Shown one piece after another: positions 56,913 to 64,000 of a stretch of DNA of 64,000 nucleotides. The translations under genes and the position numbers were made by a program. The number at the start of each line of letters is the position of its first letter. Position 1 is the stretch's first letter. The DNA lies in contig NZ_CAJZAI010000002.1 of NCBI RefSeq assembly GCF_914271435.1, positions 62,001 to 126,000 on the forward strand, written 5' to 3'. The notes beneath the pieces are model-generated. The model was not told where the DNA came from. It was given only the letters and a program-made list of their open reading frames with translations, and did not search any database. Source of the DNA: Cupriavidus laharis (lineage in GTDB: Bacteria > Pseudomonadota > Gammaproteobacteria > Burkholderiales > Burkholderiaceae).

Positions 56913-57269
56913 ATGTACCGCATGTCCACCGGCCTGCTCAAGGCGATCGACACCGAAATTCTGCTGGCGCGCACCGCCGCGCAGCGCGGCGACTTCCATT
57001 CGTCCTTCAGGCACCTCGAGCGCGCCCACGTCCTCGCACAGTGGTCTACCGCCCAGCACGTGCGCGTGCACTGGCTGATGCTGCGCTTTGCTTTACGCGA
57101 CCGCCGGATCGCGGAAGCCGCGGGACAACTGTGGCGTGTCGCGGCTGCGGCCGTGCTCACGCGATTCGGCCTGCTGCCTGCCGGGAACCCGGGTAGCGCC
57201 CGCATAAGCGGCTTCCGGGCATCGCCGGTTCCCGCCGATCTCCAGCATGCCATCGACACCGCCGAATGA
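56913..57269 (+). CDS. DUF3703 protein
   Basis: 118 residues. The second of two tandem ATGs (56913) has the better distance to CAGGAG. DUF3703 signature: F-R-H-L-E-R-A-H-V-L-A-Q followed by H-V-R-V-H-W-L-M-L, then G-Q-L-W-R-V, P-A-G-N-P-G-S-A-R-I-S. No membrane segment apart from a weak one near 70-85; function unknown. Its TGA overlaps the ATG of the next gene (ATGA), so translation is coupled to it. Members are often found in metal-related or redox gene clusters. Confidence 0.82.
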   Translation: MYRMSTGLLKAIDTEILLARTAAQRGDFHSSFRHLERAHVLAQWSTAQHVRVHWLMLRFALRDRRIAEAAGQLWRVAAAAVLTRFGLLPAGNPGSARISGFRASPVPADLQHAIDTAE

Positions 57270-57727
57270 AGGCCGCCCCCATGTACTCCCCTGCCAGACT
57301 CCCGGTCACGTTAGCAATGTTCTCGATACTTCTTGCCGGCTACGGCTGCACTACCCCGCCACAGGACCTCGACCTGTCCCGCGACAAGTCTTCCGACGGT
57401 GGCCGCTACCAGGTCGCGATCGTCGCGCCGGCACCGTCCCCCGCGGTCAACCAGATGCATAGCTGGAAGGTCCGGTTGACGACGCCGGATGGCAATCCCG
57501 TGCACGGCGCGCACTTCTCGGTGGCGGGCGGCATGCCGCAGCACGGCCACGGCTACCCGACGCAGCCACGCGTGACGCGCGAGGTCGACGACGGCACCTA
57601 CCTCCTCGAAGGCATGAAGTTCAGCATGAGCGGCTGGTGGGACCTCAGGCTTGGCATTCGCGCGGAGCCGGGACCGGACCAGGTCGCCTTCAATATCGTC
57701 ATCGCCCCCCGGTCGCAGCGCCAATGA
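57266..57727 (+). CDS. FixH/YtkA-like exported lipoprotein
   Basis: 153 residues. Leader P-V-T-L-A-M-F-S-I-L-L-A-G-Y-G-C suggests a lipoprotein (L-A-G-Y-G-C is a slightly irregular lipobox). The mature beta-sandwich shows N-Q-M-H-S-W-K-V-R-L-T, H-G-A-H-F-S-V-A-G-G-M-P-Q-H-G-H-G near 95, and G-M-K-F-S-M-S-G-W-W-D near 125: the FixH/YtkA pattern with Met- and His-rich loops suitable for copper or other metal binding. Overlaps neighbours on both sides by ATGA. Confidence 0.85.
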   Translation: MKAAPMYSPARLPVTLAMFSILLAGYGCTTPPQDLDLSRDKSSDGGRYQVAIVAPAPSPAVNQMHSWKVRLTTPDGNPVHGAHFSVAGGMPQHGHGYPTQPRVTREVDDGTYLLEGMKFSMSGWWDLRLGIRAEPGPDQVAFNIVIAPRSQRQ

Positions 57728-59010
57728 AGACGCTCGGCATCAAGGCCGGCATGGCGCTCGCGGGCATGCCGGTGGCAATGGCTATCGCGGCGGGCGTGTC
57801 GACATCGGCATCGCAGGCGGCACTGCGCGACGCCTGGGTGCCGGAAGACCTGCAGACACTGGCCACCATGCAACTGGACCGAGTGATACCGCGGCCTGCC
57901 GACCCATCCAATATCCATGAGCGCAGCCGCAACGCGGCCAGCCTGGGCCGGGCGCTGTTCAATGATCCGCGCCTGAGCCGCAATGGCCGCGTCTCATGCG
58001 CAAGCTGCCACACGCCCGCCGGGCAGTTCGAGGATGGACGGCCCGTGGGCCAGGGCATCGGCACCGGCAAGCGCCGGACCATGCCGGTGATGGGTGCGGC
58101 GGGCGCACCGTTCCTGTTCTGGGACGGCCGCAAGGACAGCCTGTGGTCCCAGGCGCTGGGGCCCATGGAGGACGGTGCCGAGCACGGCGGCAACAGGGTA
58201 CGGTTTGCCCGGATCATGCAGTCTCAATACGCCGCGCAGTACGAGCGGGTCTTCGGGCCGCTGCCGGCAATGCCGTCGCTTCCGCCCGACGCCTCGCCGC
58301 TGGGCACGCAGGACGAGCGTGCGGCCTGGGCGGCGCTGCCGCCCGCCGCGCGGGAACAGGTGAACCGCATCTTCGCCAACATGGGCAAGGCCATTGCCGC
58401 CTATGAAAGCCGCGTGCAGTATGGTCCTTCGCGCTTCGACCGTTATGTCAGGTCCACCCTCGCCGCAGACCGTCCCGGCCAGGACGTGCTGACCGTCCAG
58501 GAGGTGCGCGGGCTGCGGCTCTTCCTGGGCAAGGGCCAGTGCATTACCTGCCACAACGGCCCGATGCTGAGCGACCATGCCTTCCACAACACGGGCGTCC
58601 CGCCGCTGGATCCCCGGCGTCCCGACCGCGGGCGTGCCGATGCCATCCCGAAACTGCTCCGCGACGAGTTCAATTGCCTTGGCCCGTACAGCGACGCAAA
58701 GCCCGAACAGTGCGGCGAGCTGAATTTCCTGGCGACAAACGACCCTGCGCACCTTGGCGCGTTCCGCACGCCGAGCCTGCGCAACGTCGCGGATCGCGCG
58801 CCGTACATGCACGCCGGGCAGATCACAACGCTGCAAGACGTGGTCCGGCATTATGTGGAAGCACCAGAAGCCGCGATCGGGCGAAGCGAACTGGCGCGCC
58901 CTGGCGAGGCACCACGACAGCGGCAGGCCATCCGGCTATCGCCGCAGGACGTCGAGGACCTGGCAGCATTTCTCGGCACACTGTCCGGCGCGGTCGATCA
59001 GCCCAGGTAG
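57724..59010 (+). CDS. Di-heme cytochrome c peroxidase (CcpA/MauG family)
   Basis: 428 residues. Signal peptide M-A-L-A-G-M-P-V-A-M-A-I-A-A-G with cleavage near S-Q-A. Two covalent heme sites: C92-A-S-C95-H96 and C273-I-T-C276-H277. Also D-P-R-L-S-R-N-G near 82 and the W-D-G-R segment near 133 that joins the hemes. Periplasmic enzyme reducing peroxide or carrying out MauG-like oxidations. The start overlaps the FixH-like stop; all three genes form one translationally coupled operon. Its 3' end overlaps the convergent AraC gene by 13 bases. Confidence 0.93.
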   Translation: MKTLGIKAGMALAGMPVAMAIAAGVSTSASQAALRDAWVPEDLQTLATMQLDRVIPRPADPSNIHERSRNAASLGRALFNDPRLSRNGRVSCASCHTPAGQFEDGRPVGQGIGTGKRRTMPVMGAAGAPFLFWDGRKDSLWSQALGPMEDGAEHGGNRVRFARIMQSQYAAQYERVFGPLPAMPSLPPDASPLGTQDERAAWAALPPAAREQVNRIFANMGKAIAAYESRVQYGPSRFDRYVRSTLAADRPGQDVLTVQEVRGLRLFLGKGQCITCHNGPMLSDHAFHNTGVPPLDPRRPDRGRADAIPKLLRDEFNCLGPYSDAKPEQCGELNFLATNDPAHLGAFRTPSLRNVADRAPYMHAGQITTLQDVVRHYVEAPEAAIGRSELARPGEAPRQRQAIRLSPQDVEDLAAFLGTLSGAVDQPR

Positions 59011-59807
59011 GAGGATGGCGCGCGCAACCGCTCGCTCAGCGGCCCCTTCATCTGCATGGCGGAGGGAGCCAGGCCGAACATCGTGCGGCACGTGCGCGAC
59101 AGGTGTGCCGAGTCGGCAAAGCCCGCTGCGTGGGCGGCATTCGCGAGGTTGTCCCCCTGCATGAGGATTTCCCAGGCCTTGAGCAGCCGGCGCCAGAGCT
59201 GGTAGGTCCTCAGCGGCATCCCGGTTTGCTCGACAAAGACATGGCGGAACCTGCTCGCTGACAGGTGCACGACCGCAGCCACTTCCTCAAGGCTCGGCGC
59301 ATCGCCGCGATGCGAACGGATATGCTCGATCGCCTTCAATACGCGTGGATCCGACGGCACGTGCGGGATGGTCCGCGAAAGCGAGCTCACCAGTGCCTGC
59401 GCGACGTCCTGCACCGCCTCCACGGTCCCGGTCGTCCGCCATGCCTGCTCCAGCCTCGCAACCGCGCTCGCCAGCGCCTCTCCGCCAAGCAACTCGACTT
59501 GCCCGCCCATCCGAGCCGACAGCGCGCGGCCTTCCAGCGTCTCCGGCTCGATGAACAGCACCGCGGTCCAGTCGCACAACGAGACATCTATGCTGTGCAC
59601 GGCGCGGGACGGCACGAGCGCGCCCTGGCAAGCCATCGATTGCCCGCGATGGCCTGACTGGACTTGAAGGCCCGACGGGGCTCCGATCACCAGCTGGATC
59701 GCGTAATGCGCATGCGGCGCAACAGGTCCGCCCCCTGAACCGATGAACATGCAGCCACCGGTCCAGGCGACGTAGTCACCCTGGTATCGCTCCGGCTTGC
59801 GGCTCAT
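58998..59807 (-). CDS. AraC-family transcriptional regulator
   Basis: 269 residues. N-terminal cupin-like sensor region (about 10-130, with G-G-G-P-V-A-P-H-A-H-Y-A-I-Q) and a C-terminal double helix-turn-helix (about 165-255): S-L-E-E-V-A-A-V-V-H-L-S-A-S-R-F-R-H-V-F and A-N-A-A-H-A-A-G-F-A-D-S-A-H-L-S-R-T-C-R. Converges with the peroxidase gene with a 13-base overlap, so it could influence that operon by antisense transcription as well as regulation; targets unknown. Confidence 0.9.
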   Translation of the reverse strand: MSRKPERYQGDYVAWTGGCMFIGSGGGPVAPHAHYAIQLVIGAPSGLQVQSGHRGQSMACQGALVPSRAVHSIDVSLCDWTAVLFIEPETLEGRALSARMGGQVELLGGEALASAVARLEQAWRTTGTVEAVQDVAQALVSSLSRTIPHVPSDPRVLKAIEHIRSHRGDAPSLEEVAAVVHLSASRFRHVFVEQTGMPLRTYQLWRRLLKAWEILMQGDNLANAAHAAGFADSAHLSRTCRTMFGLAPSAMQMKGPLSERLRAPSSYLG

Positions 59808-60191
59808 CGTGCAGCCCCCGACAACCGGCGTCCGGGCAGCGACGCCCTATCCCGCAAGCGTTTGATGTCGCGGCCGGGTGCAAGGCCAGGGCTTGCCCGA
59901 TCCCTACTCGCGACCGGCCTCCTGATCCTCCCGCAAAGCAGCGCACCGCCCGCATTGTTTGCCCTGACCACCGGGTCACGTCGGGAATCGCGTCGATTCA
60001 TGCCTTGTTATGATGTCGAACTCTCATGGTCCAGCCATGCCCGGCTGAGCCGGGACACAGCCGCTGAAGCAGGCGAAAGCCATTGCTCCCATGCTGAAAT
60101 CCTGCTTGCGGCCATGCGCAAGTGTCGCATGGCCCGGCTTCCAACGCGCTAGCAGACGCCGCGATCCGGCAGCACCGGGCCGACTGGCGCC
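59808..60191. other. 384-base intergenic region
   Basis: No credible gene between the AraC start and the RraA-like stop; an open frame of 96 codons here lacks homology-like features. A hairpin CCCGGC-TGA-GCCGGG at 60040-60054 may end the RraA-like transcript, without a T run. The AraC promoter must lie near 59830-59900. Confidence 0.5.
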
Positions 60192-60890
60192 TCAGCGGGT
60201 GGCTCGCTGCTGGTAGGCAAAGGTGCTGGCAAAGACCTCGTCCACGCCGATCAGTTCGCCCACGGTGGTGCCGCCTGCACGCAGCCTTTCCTGGAGCACA
60301 TGCTCGGTCTCGAGCAACTGCTCGGCCTTCTGCAAGATTTCCTGGGCGCGCGCCAGCGGCACCACGACCACGCCGTTCTCGTCGCCCACCACGATGTCGC
60401 CGGGGTTCAGCGCGATGCCGCCGCATTGCACCGGCACGTTCACCTCGCCATAGCCGGCTACTGCCGCCACGTTGGGCACAATGCCGCGGCATACCACCGG
60501 AAACCGGAGCCTCCGGATTTCCGTGACGTCCCGGCAGGCACCATCGATGACGGCGGCAACCACGCCCCGGTTCATGGCCGACATAGTCATGTTCTCGCCC
60601 CAGAATGCTGTGCTGTCGGCCGTGTGTGCGTCGACCACAACTACGTCGCCGGGCTCGCTCACGTCAATGGCCTTGAGCGGCGCAGCCAGGTCGGAAGCCA
60701 GCGTGCGCGCGGTGACCGCGGGGCCCGCGAACGACACCGGCTCGAACACCGGCCGCATCGCCGCGGACATGGCGCCGAAGCGCCCCATGCAGTCAGACAA
60801 CGCACAGGTGACGGAGTCGTACATCTGCAGCAGGCCCCGGTACGCTTCCATCACTTCGCGGGCGGGACGTTGCACGGCGGGAATGAGCAT
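60192..60890 (-). CDS. RraA-family protein (4-hydroxy-4-methyl-2-oxoglutarate aldolase-like)
   Basis: 232 residues from ATG 60890, with AGAAGGGGG upstream. RraA fold landmarks: D-S-V-T-C-A-L-S-D, A-V-T-A-R-T near 60, V-I-D-G-A-C-R-D near 120 (substrate/Mg-binding R-D), and V-Q-C-G-G-I-A-L-N-P-G-D-I-V-V-G-D-E-N-G-V-V-V-V-P near 155-180. Family members are divalent-metal aldolases/decarboxylases for HMG/CHA intermediates or RNase E inhibitors. The extended C-terminus favours an aldolase-type enzyme. Apparently monocistronic. Confidence 0.88.
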   Translation of the reverse strand: MLIPAVQRPAREVMEAYRGLLQMYDSVTCALSDCMGRFGAMSAAMRPVFEPVSFAGPAVTARTLASDLAAPLKAIDVSEPGDVVVVDAHTADSTAFWGENMTMSAMNRGVVAAVIDGACRDVTEIRRLRFPVVCRGIVPNVAAVAGYGEVNVPVQCGGIALNPGDIVVGDENGVVVVPLARAQEILQKAEQLLETEHVLQERLRAGGTTVGELIGVDEVFASTFAYQQRATR

Positions 60891-60988
60891 GGCAGCCCCC
60901 TTCTTGCTACCGCCAGGCGGCGGTCGTGGCAGTGGTCCTGCCATCCAGCATAGGCAAATGGACGCGCTTTTGCGGCGCCAGGCATCGT

Positions 60989-61495
60989 TCAGGGGAGACG
61001 GGCCAGCAAGCGGTCGCGCAGGGTCGGCGGCAGAATGAGCGTGCCCTTGCCATCGATGGCGCCCGGATCGAAGACGAGCACGCCGCGATCCCAGCGCAAG
61101 CCCACCGGGCCCGAGTTCGCGAACGTACGCTCGGCAAGCAGGACATTGCGGCGAACGCTGTACACGCGTACCAGTACCTTGTGCTGCGAGAGGTAGCAGT
61201 ATTCCGCCTCGTATCGCGCCGACGCATCGGGCGTGGGCAGGCGCCGGCAATTGTGGGCGCCTGCCCGCTCCAGGGCGCCGCTACCATAGACGATGGCTGT
61301 CCACATCGCCCCGAGCGCCAGCCCGCAGCGCGTGGCCGCCGCGGCGAGCTGCATGGCGCGCTCGCGCCGTCCTTCGCGGCGGGAAAACACGAACCACACT
61401 GCGCGCGCCACACCCAGCAGGAGTACCAGTACTGCTAACCCGGCCAGGTGGAAACAGAAGGATGATTCCGGCATGATCGCCACGGCGTGACTCAT
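60989..61495 (-). CDS. Hypothetical inner-membrane protein
   Basis: 168 residues from ATG 61495 (GGGGACGGGTC upstream); an ATG 18 bases further in is possible. Two hydrophobic helices near residues 12-32 (F-H-L-A-G-L-A-V-L-V-L-L-L-G-V-A) and 50-72, joined by an arginine-rich loop (F-S-R-R-E-G-R-R-E-R), then a soluble domain ending R-D-R-L-L-A-R-L-P with two cysteines (N-C-R-R-L and E-Y-C-Y-L). I recognise no family. 235 bases downstream of the HPt gene with an AT-rich gap between. Confidence 0.6.
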   Translation of the reverse strand: MSHAVAIMPESSFCFHLAGLAVLVLLLGVARAVWFVFSRREGRRERAMQLAAAATRCGLALGAMWTAIVYGSGALERAGAHNCRRLPTPDASARYEAEYCYLSQHKVLVRVYSVRRNVLLAERTFANSGPVGLRWDRGVLVFDPGAIDGKGTLILPPTLRDRLLARLP

Positions 61496-61730
61496 GACCC
61501 GTCCCCAGACAAGCGTGAATGGAAACCCAAACGAAACTGCCTGCCGGAGCCGCAACGCGCCGGGATAACTGATTACCCGGGATGCAGGCCTCCGTTATTC
61601 ATTCCGCACCCGCATGTATTGATCGATTTAATTCCTCTTATATCTTTATTCAGGCACGGGATTTAAATAAGAATAATACCGATCACGGATTTTTGAATCC
61701 GGTGAATTACCGTATGGATAAGATTTCCGG
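61496..61730. other. AT-rich spacer downstream of the HPt gene
   Basis: 235 bases with a marked AT-rich part (61620-61730) containing TTTAATTCCTCTTATATCT and TTTAAATAAGAATAATACCG. It may hold the promoter of the membrane protein gene or a foreign remnant; no coding signal seen. Confidence 0.4.
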
Positions 61731-62393
61731 TTATTCGCCGGAACCGGCGACGAGCATCGCGCGGAATTCGCACGCGGTTGGCACAAATATCCCGGCCACC
61801 GCCTCCGCCAGCGCGGCATCGCCGCTCCTGGCCGTGTCTTCCAGCCTTTGCGCGAGCCGGCGGAACCCGTGGCAGCCGGCAAGATGCGCCGACGCCTTCA
61901 CGCGGTGTGCCACGCTGCGCAAGGTTTCCAGGCTGTTGCCTTCCGCCTCCAGCCTTTCCAGGTCGGATTCCGTTGATGTCGCGAGTGCCTGCACCAGTTC
62001 AGCGGCAAGGGCGGCGTCGCCAAAGGTCTGGCGCGCAATGGCATCAGCCAGGCCAGCACGCTCGCTGCCTGAAATGGCCACGTACCGGTGCCGGGCCAGC
62101 AGCCGGAAAACGGCCGCTTCGGCCACGGGCTCAGCCAGCGCATCGTCGCAGAAGTCCGCGTGCGCGGGGCCTACACAGACCAGCAGCGCCCCCTCGCGGC
62201 GCGCGCGCTGCAGCAAGGGTGTGGCGACAGTGTCCGGAGCGCCAGCGATGAGGCGCGGCACTGCGGCAGCCAGCACCGCATCGGCCCCGGCGGCCGTCAC
62301 GCATTGCGCCGACAAACCCGCGTCGCACAGCCACTGCGCCAGCGGCTCGCTCCAGGCGCTGCCGGACTGGGCCAGGATGATTGCGTCATGCAT
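61731..62393 (-). CDS. HPt-domain phosphotransfer protein with N-terminal unknown domain
   Basis: 220 residues. The C-terminal 100 residues match a histidine phosphotransfer domain: L-R-S-V-A-H163-R-V-K166-A-S-A-H-L-A-G with the H-x-x-K-G/A pattern, in a helical bundle. The N-terminal 110 residues (I-I-L-A-Q-S-G-S-A-W, L-L-V-C-V-G-P-A-H-A) look like a degenerate alpha/beta receiver-like domain with no obvious phosphoacceptor aspartate. Its place between the response regulator and the hybrid kinase's operon implies it relays phosphate between them. 12 bases after the response regulator gene. Confidence 0.85.
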   Translation of the reverse strand: MHDAIILAQSGSAWSEPLAQWLCDAGLSAQCVTAAGADAVLAAAVPRLIAGAPDTVATPLLQRARREGALLVCVGPAHADFCDDALAEPVAEAAVFRLLARHRYVAISGSERAGLADAIARQTFGDAALAAELVQALATSTESDLERLEAEGNSLETLRSVAHRVKASAHLAGCHGFRRLAQRLEDTARSGDAALAEAVAGIFVPTACEFRAMLVAGSGE

Positions 62394-62405
62394 GGCGATC
62401 CCTCG

Positions 62406-63029
62406 TCAGCCGATGGCGATGTGGTGCCGCCGGGCAAAATCGATCACGTCGACCAGCGAGCGCGCGCCCAGCTTTTCCATGATGCGGGTCTTGTGGGTGC
62501 TGACGGTCTTGTTGGAGATGAACAGCACCTCCCCGATCTGCTTGTTGGACATGCCCTTGGCCAGCATCTGCATGATCACCAGTTCCTTGTCGGACAGGCT
62601 GCCCAGCCGGCGCGCCTCGTCCAGCCCGTCGGCGCGTCCGCTGTCCACGTCGGGCATGACCGAATAGCCGGCCAGCACCGATTCGACGCAGCGGACAATC
62701 TCTGGCAGTTCCTGGGTCTTGCTGACATAGCCGTTGGCGCCGGCCTGCCGGGCGCGCGGCGCGAAGGTGTTCTGATCCTGGCCGGAGATCACCAGAATGC
62801 GCACGGTCGGCTGGATGGCCTTGAGCCGGGGAATGACGTCGAGGCCGTTGATGCGCGGAATGTCCAGGTCCAGGATCACGACATCCGGCGCATACTGGCG
62901 CACGATCTCGACGGCAGCCTGGCCGTTATCCGCCTCCAGGACGTGCGTCACGCCGAGGACCTGGGACAGGTGCGTCTTCAGCACGACCCGCACCGCGGGA
63001 TGGTCGTCGACGATCAGGATTGTGGCCAC
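62406..63029 (-). CDS. NarL/BvgA-family response regulator
   Basis: 207 residues. Start GTG 63029 is chosen because GGAGGG lies six bases upstream and the receiver domain opens immediately (T-I-L-I-V-D-D-H-P). Phosphoacceptor D54 in V-I-L-D-L-D-I-P-R-I-N-G-L, and K104-region Y-V-S-K-T. LuxR-type helix-turn-helix at about 142-200 (L-S-D-K-E-L-V-I-M-Q-M-L-A-K-G-M-S-N-K-Q-I, S-N-K-T-V-S-T-H). Most like BvgA/EvgA. Operon partner of the HPt gene and of the hybrid kinase upstream. Confidence 0.92.
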   Translation of the reverse strand: MATILIVDDHPAVRVVLKTHLSQVLGVTHVLEADNGQAAVEIVRQYAPDVVILDLDIPRINGLDVIPRLKAIQPTVRILVISGQDQNTFAPRARQAGANGYVSKTQELPEIVRCVESVLAGYSVMPDVDSGRADGLDEARRLGSLSDKELVIMQMLAKGMSNKQIGEVLFISNKTVSTHKTRIMEKLGARSLVDVIDFARRHHIAIG

Positions 63030-63244
63030 GGCAAGCCCTCCATCGCTAATGGCATCACCTGCGGATGGATTCGGCAGGCATTTATGGTCTGGCACATCAT
63101 TGTGCTCAGCATTTTTCCGCACAGGCGCAGGAAATTTCCGAGTGCCGGTACGACTTTTCCCGATTGAACACCAGGAGCAGAATCACGCACTTTCACAAGC
63201 CGCATAGGCCCGGCGTGCCCGCGCCAGTCGCACGATGATGCGCC

Positions 63245-64000
63245 CTAACATGCCCACCGGGCAATGCAGGCGCGCAGGTCCTCCATGCGCACAGGCTTGG
63301 CAAGGCAGGCGTCCATGCCCGCATCCTGGCATTGCCGGGCCACCTCGGCACCGGCCGAAGCCGTCAGCGCGACGATCGGCACGTCGGCATTGGGGCCCGG
63401 CCCGGAGGCCCGAATCCGGCATGCCAGCTCGAAACCGTCCATGCCGGGCATCTGGCAATCCGTCAGCACCAGCGCAAAGCGCTGTTGCCGCAGCAGTTCC
63501 AGCGCCGCTTCGCCGCCGGAGGCCACAGTACAGTCCTGCCCGAGCATTTCGAGCTGCCGGCGCATGATCACCTGGAACGGCAGATGGTCTTCCACCACCA
63601 GGATGGCCTTGCGCACGCCCAGCGGTTCCATCGATAACGGTTGCGGCGCTGCCTGCTCCCCCTTCGCCTGCGCCAGGGCGCTCACCGGCAGCGTCACGCA
63701 CAGCGCGATGGCCGTACCTGCTCCAGGCTGGCTGTTCAGCGTAAGCGTGCCGCCCATCCGCTGCGCCAGGCGCCGGCAGATCGCCAGGCCCAGCCCGCTG
63801 CCGCCAAAGCGGCGCGAAATGGAGCTGTCCGCCTGGGAAAACGGCGCGAACAGCTGCTCCTGCTGCTCCGGGGCAATGCCCACGCCGGTATCGGCAACGC
63901 TGAGCGCCACGCGCTGGCGCCCGCCCAGGTCTTCGAGCAGGTCCAGCCGGACCGTGATGCTGCCCTGCGCCGTGAACTTGACCGCGTTGCCAATCAGGTT
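63245..64000 (-). CDS. Hybrid sensor histidine kinase, C-terminal fragment (truncated by window edge)
   Basis: 251 codons read from the right edge to TAG at 63245. The visible part begins in the ATPase N-box (N-L-I-G-N-A-V-K-F-T), continues with G1 D-T-G-V-G-I-A-P, F-box L-F-A-P-F-S-Q-A-D, G2 G-G-S-G-L-G-L-A-I, then a receiver domain with E-D-H-L and phosphoacceptor D in V-L-T-D-C-Q-M-P-G-M-D-G and K in L-A-K-P-V-R-M. The protein ends after the receiver, without its own HPt, so the separate HPt at 61731 is the natural partner. The 5' end lies outside the window. Confidence 0.93.
   Translation of the reverse strand, partial: NLIGNAVKFTAQGSITVRLDLLEDLGGRQRVALSVADTGVGIAPEQQEQLFAPFSQADSSISRRFGGSGLGLAICRRLAQRMGGTLTLNSQPGAGTAIALCVTLPVSALAQAKGEQAAPQPLSMEPLGVRKAILVVEDHLPFQVIMRRQLEMLGQDCTVASGGEAALELLRQQRFALVLTDCQMPGMDGFELACRIRASGPGPNADVPIVALTASAGAEVARQCQDAGMDACLAKPVRMEDLRACIARWAC

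Noticed and set aside
59862..60152. A 96-codon open frame in the AraC/RraA gap
   Set aside because: No ribosome site and mixed composition; starts within the promoter region of the AraC gene.
61582..62667. A 361-codon open frame on the plus strand
   Set aside because: Ser/Ala/Arg-rich antisense of the HPt and response-regulator genes; no ribosome site or domain.

Overview
The window looks like a chromosomal segment of a beta-proteobacterium of the Burkholderiaceae, most likely the Cupriavidus/Ralstonia group. This is inferred from the very high GC content, a Burkholderiales-type general porin, two Bug (tripartite tricarboxylate) receptors without transporter subunits, a homodimeric AceE, and dense catabolic operons each with its own regulator. 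I see no rRNA, tRNA, insertion sequence, phage gene or CRISPR array. About 62 protein genes are supported; the first and last are cut by the window edges.

Layout. (1) 2-7402: tail of a DUF1214 protein, a Bug receptor, a zinc alcohol dehydrogenase, a DsbA-like protein, a peroxiredoxin-glutaredoxin/dihydrolipoyl-dehydrogenase-like antioxidant operon, and a secreted M20 peptidase. (2) 7506-8905: a small secreted protein built from DPYTDGA repeats and an unknown exported protein. (3) 9054-21974: a catabolic island with porin, flavin reductase, SDR, a long operon (3-hydroxyisobutyrate-dehydrogenase-like, complete Liv ABC importer, NTF2-like, NIPSNAP), an extradiol-type dioxygenase with an FAH-family hydrolase, and a GntR/FCD regulator. 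An unusual AT-rich motif recurs upstream of two of its operons. (4) 22174-27534: DoxX plus an Aae-like efflux operon (FUSC pump, outer-membrane lipoprotein, DUF1656, HlyD adaptor). (5) 27571-37899: the most intriguing region. A leuCD paralogue sits with an HMG-CoA-lyase-like enzyme and a CaiB-type CoA transferase, divergent from a PcaR-like IclR regulator. Next to it is an operon of citryl-CoA-lyase-like enzyme, acyl-CoA ligase and intradiol dioxygenase. A YcaC-like hydrolase and a TetR regulator follow, and a shared candidate operator lies beside the TetR gene and the lyase operon. (6) 38076-47172: a second TDGA-repeat secreted protein, an orphan aceE, two divergent LysR regulators, a cNMP-domain/thioredoxin-reductase-like flavoprotein, YceH (DUF480) and a patatin. 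(7) 47198-56746: an atu/liu-like acyl-CoA carboxylase operon (beta subunit, acyl-CoA dehydrogenase, hydratase, biotin-carrying alpha subunit, AtuA) with a Bug receptor and a divergent IclR regulator. (8) 56913-64000: a translationally coupled DUF3703/FixH-like/di-heme peroxidase operon, an AraC regulator, an RraA-like protein, a membrane protein, and a BvgAS-like phosphorelay with a separate HPt protein.

Across the window, four intergenic copies of a REP-like palindromic element (GTCATTCCCGC...GCGGGAA) are found; one supplies the stop codon of leuD and another sits immediately before the coding part of the outer-membrane lipoprotein.
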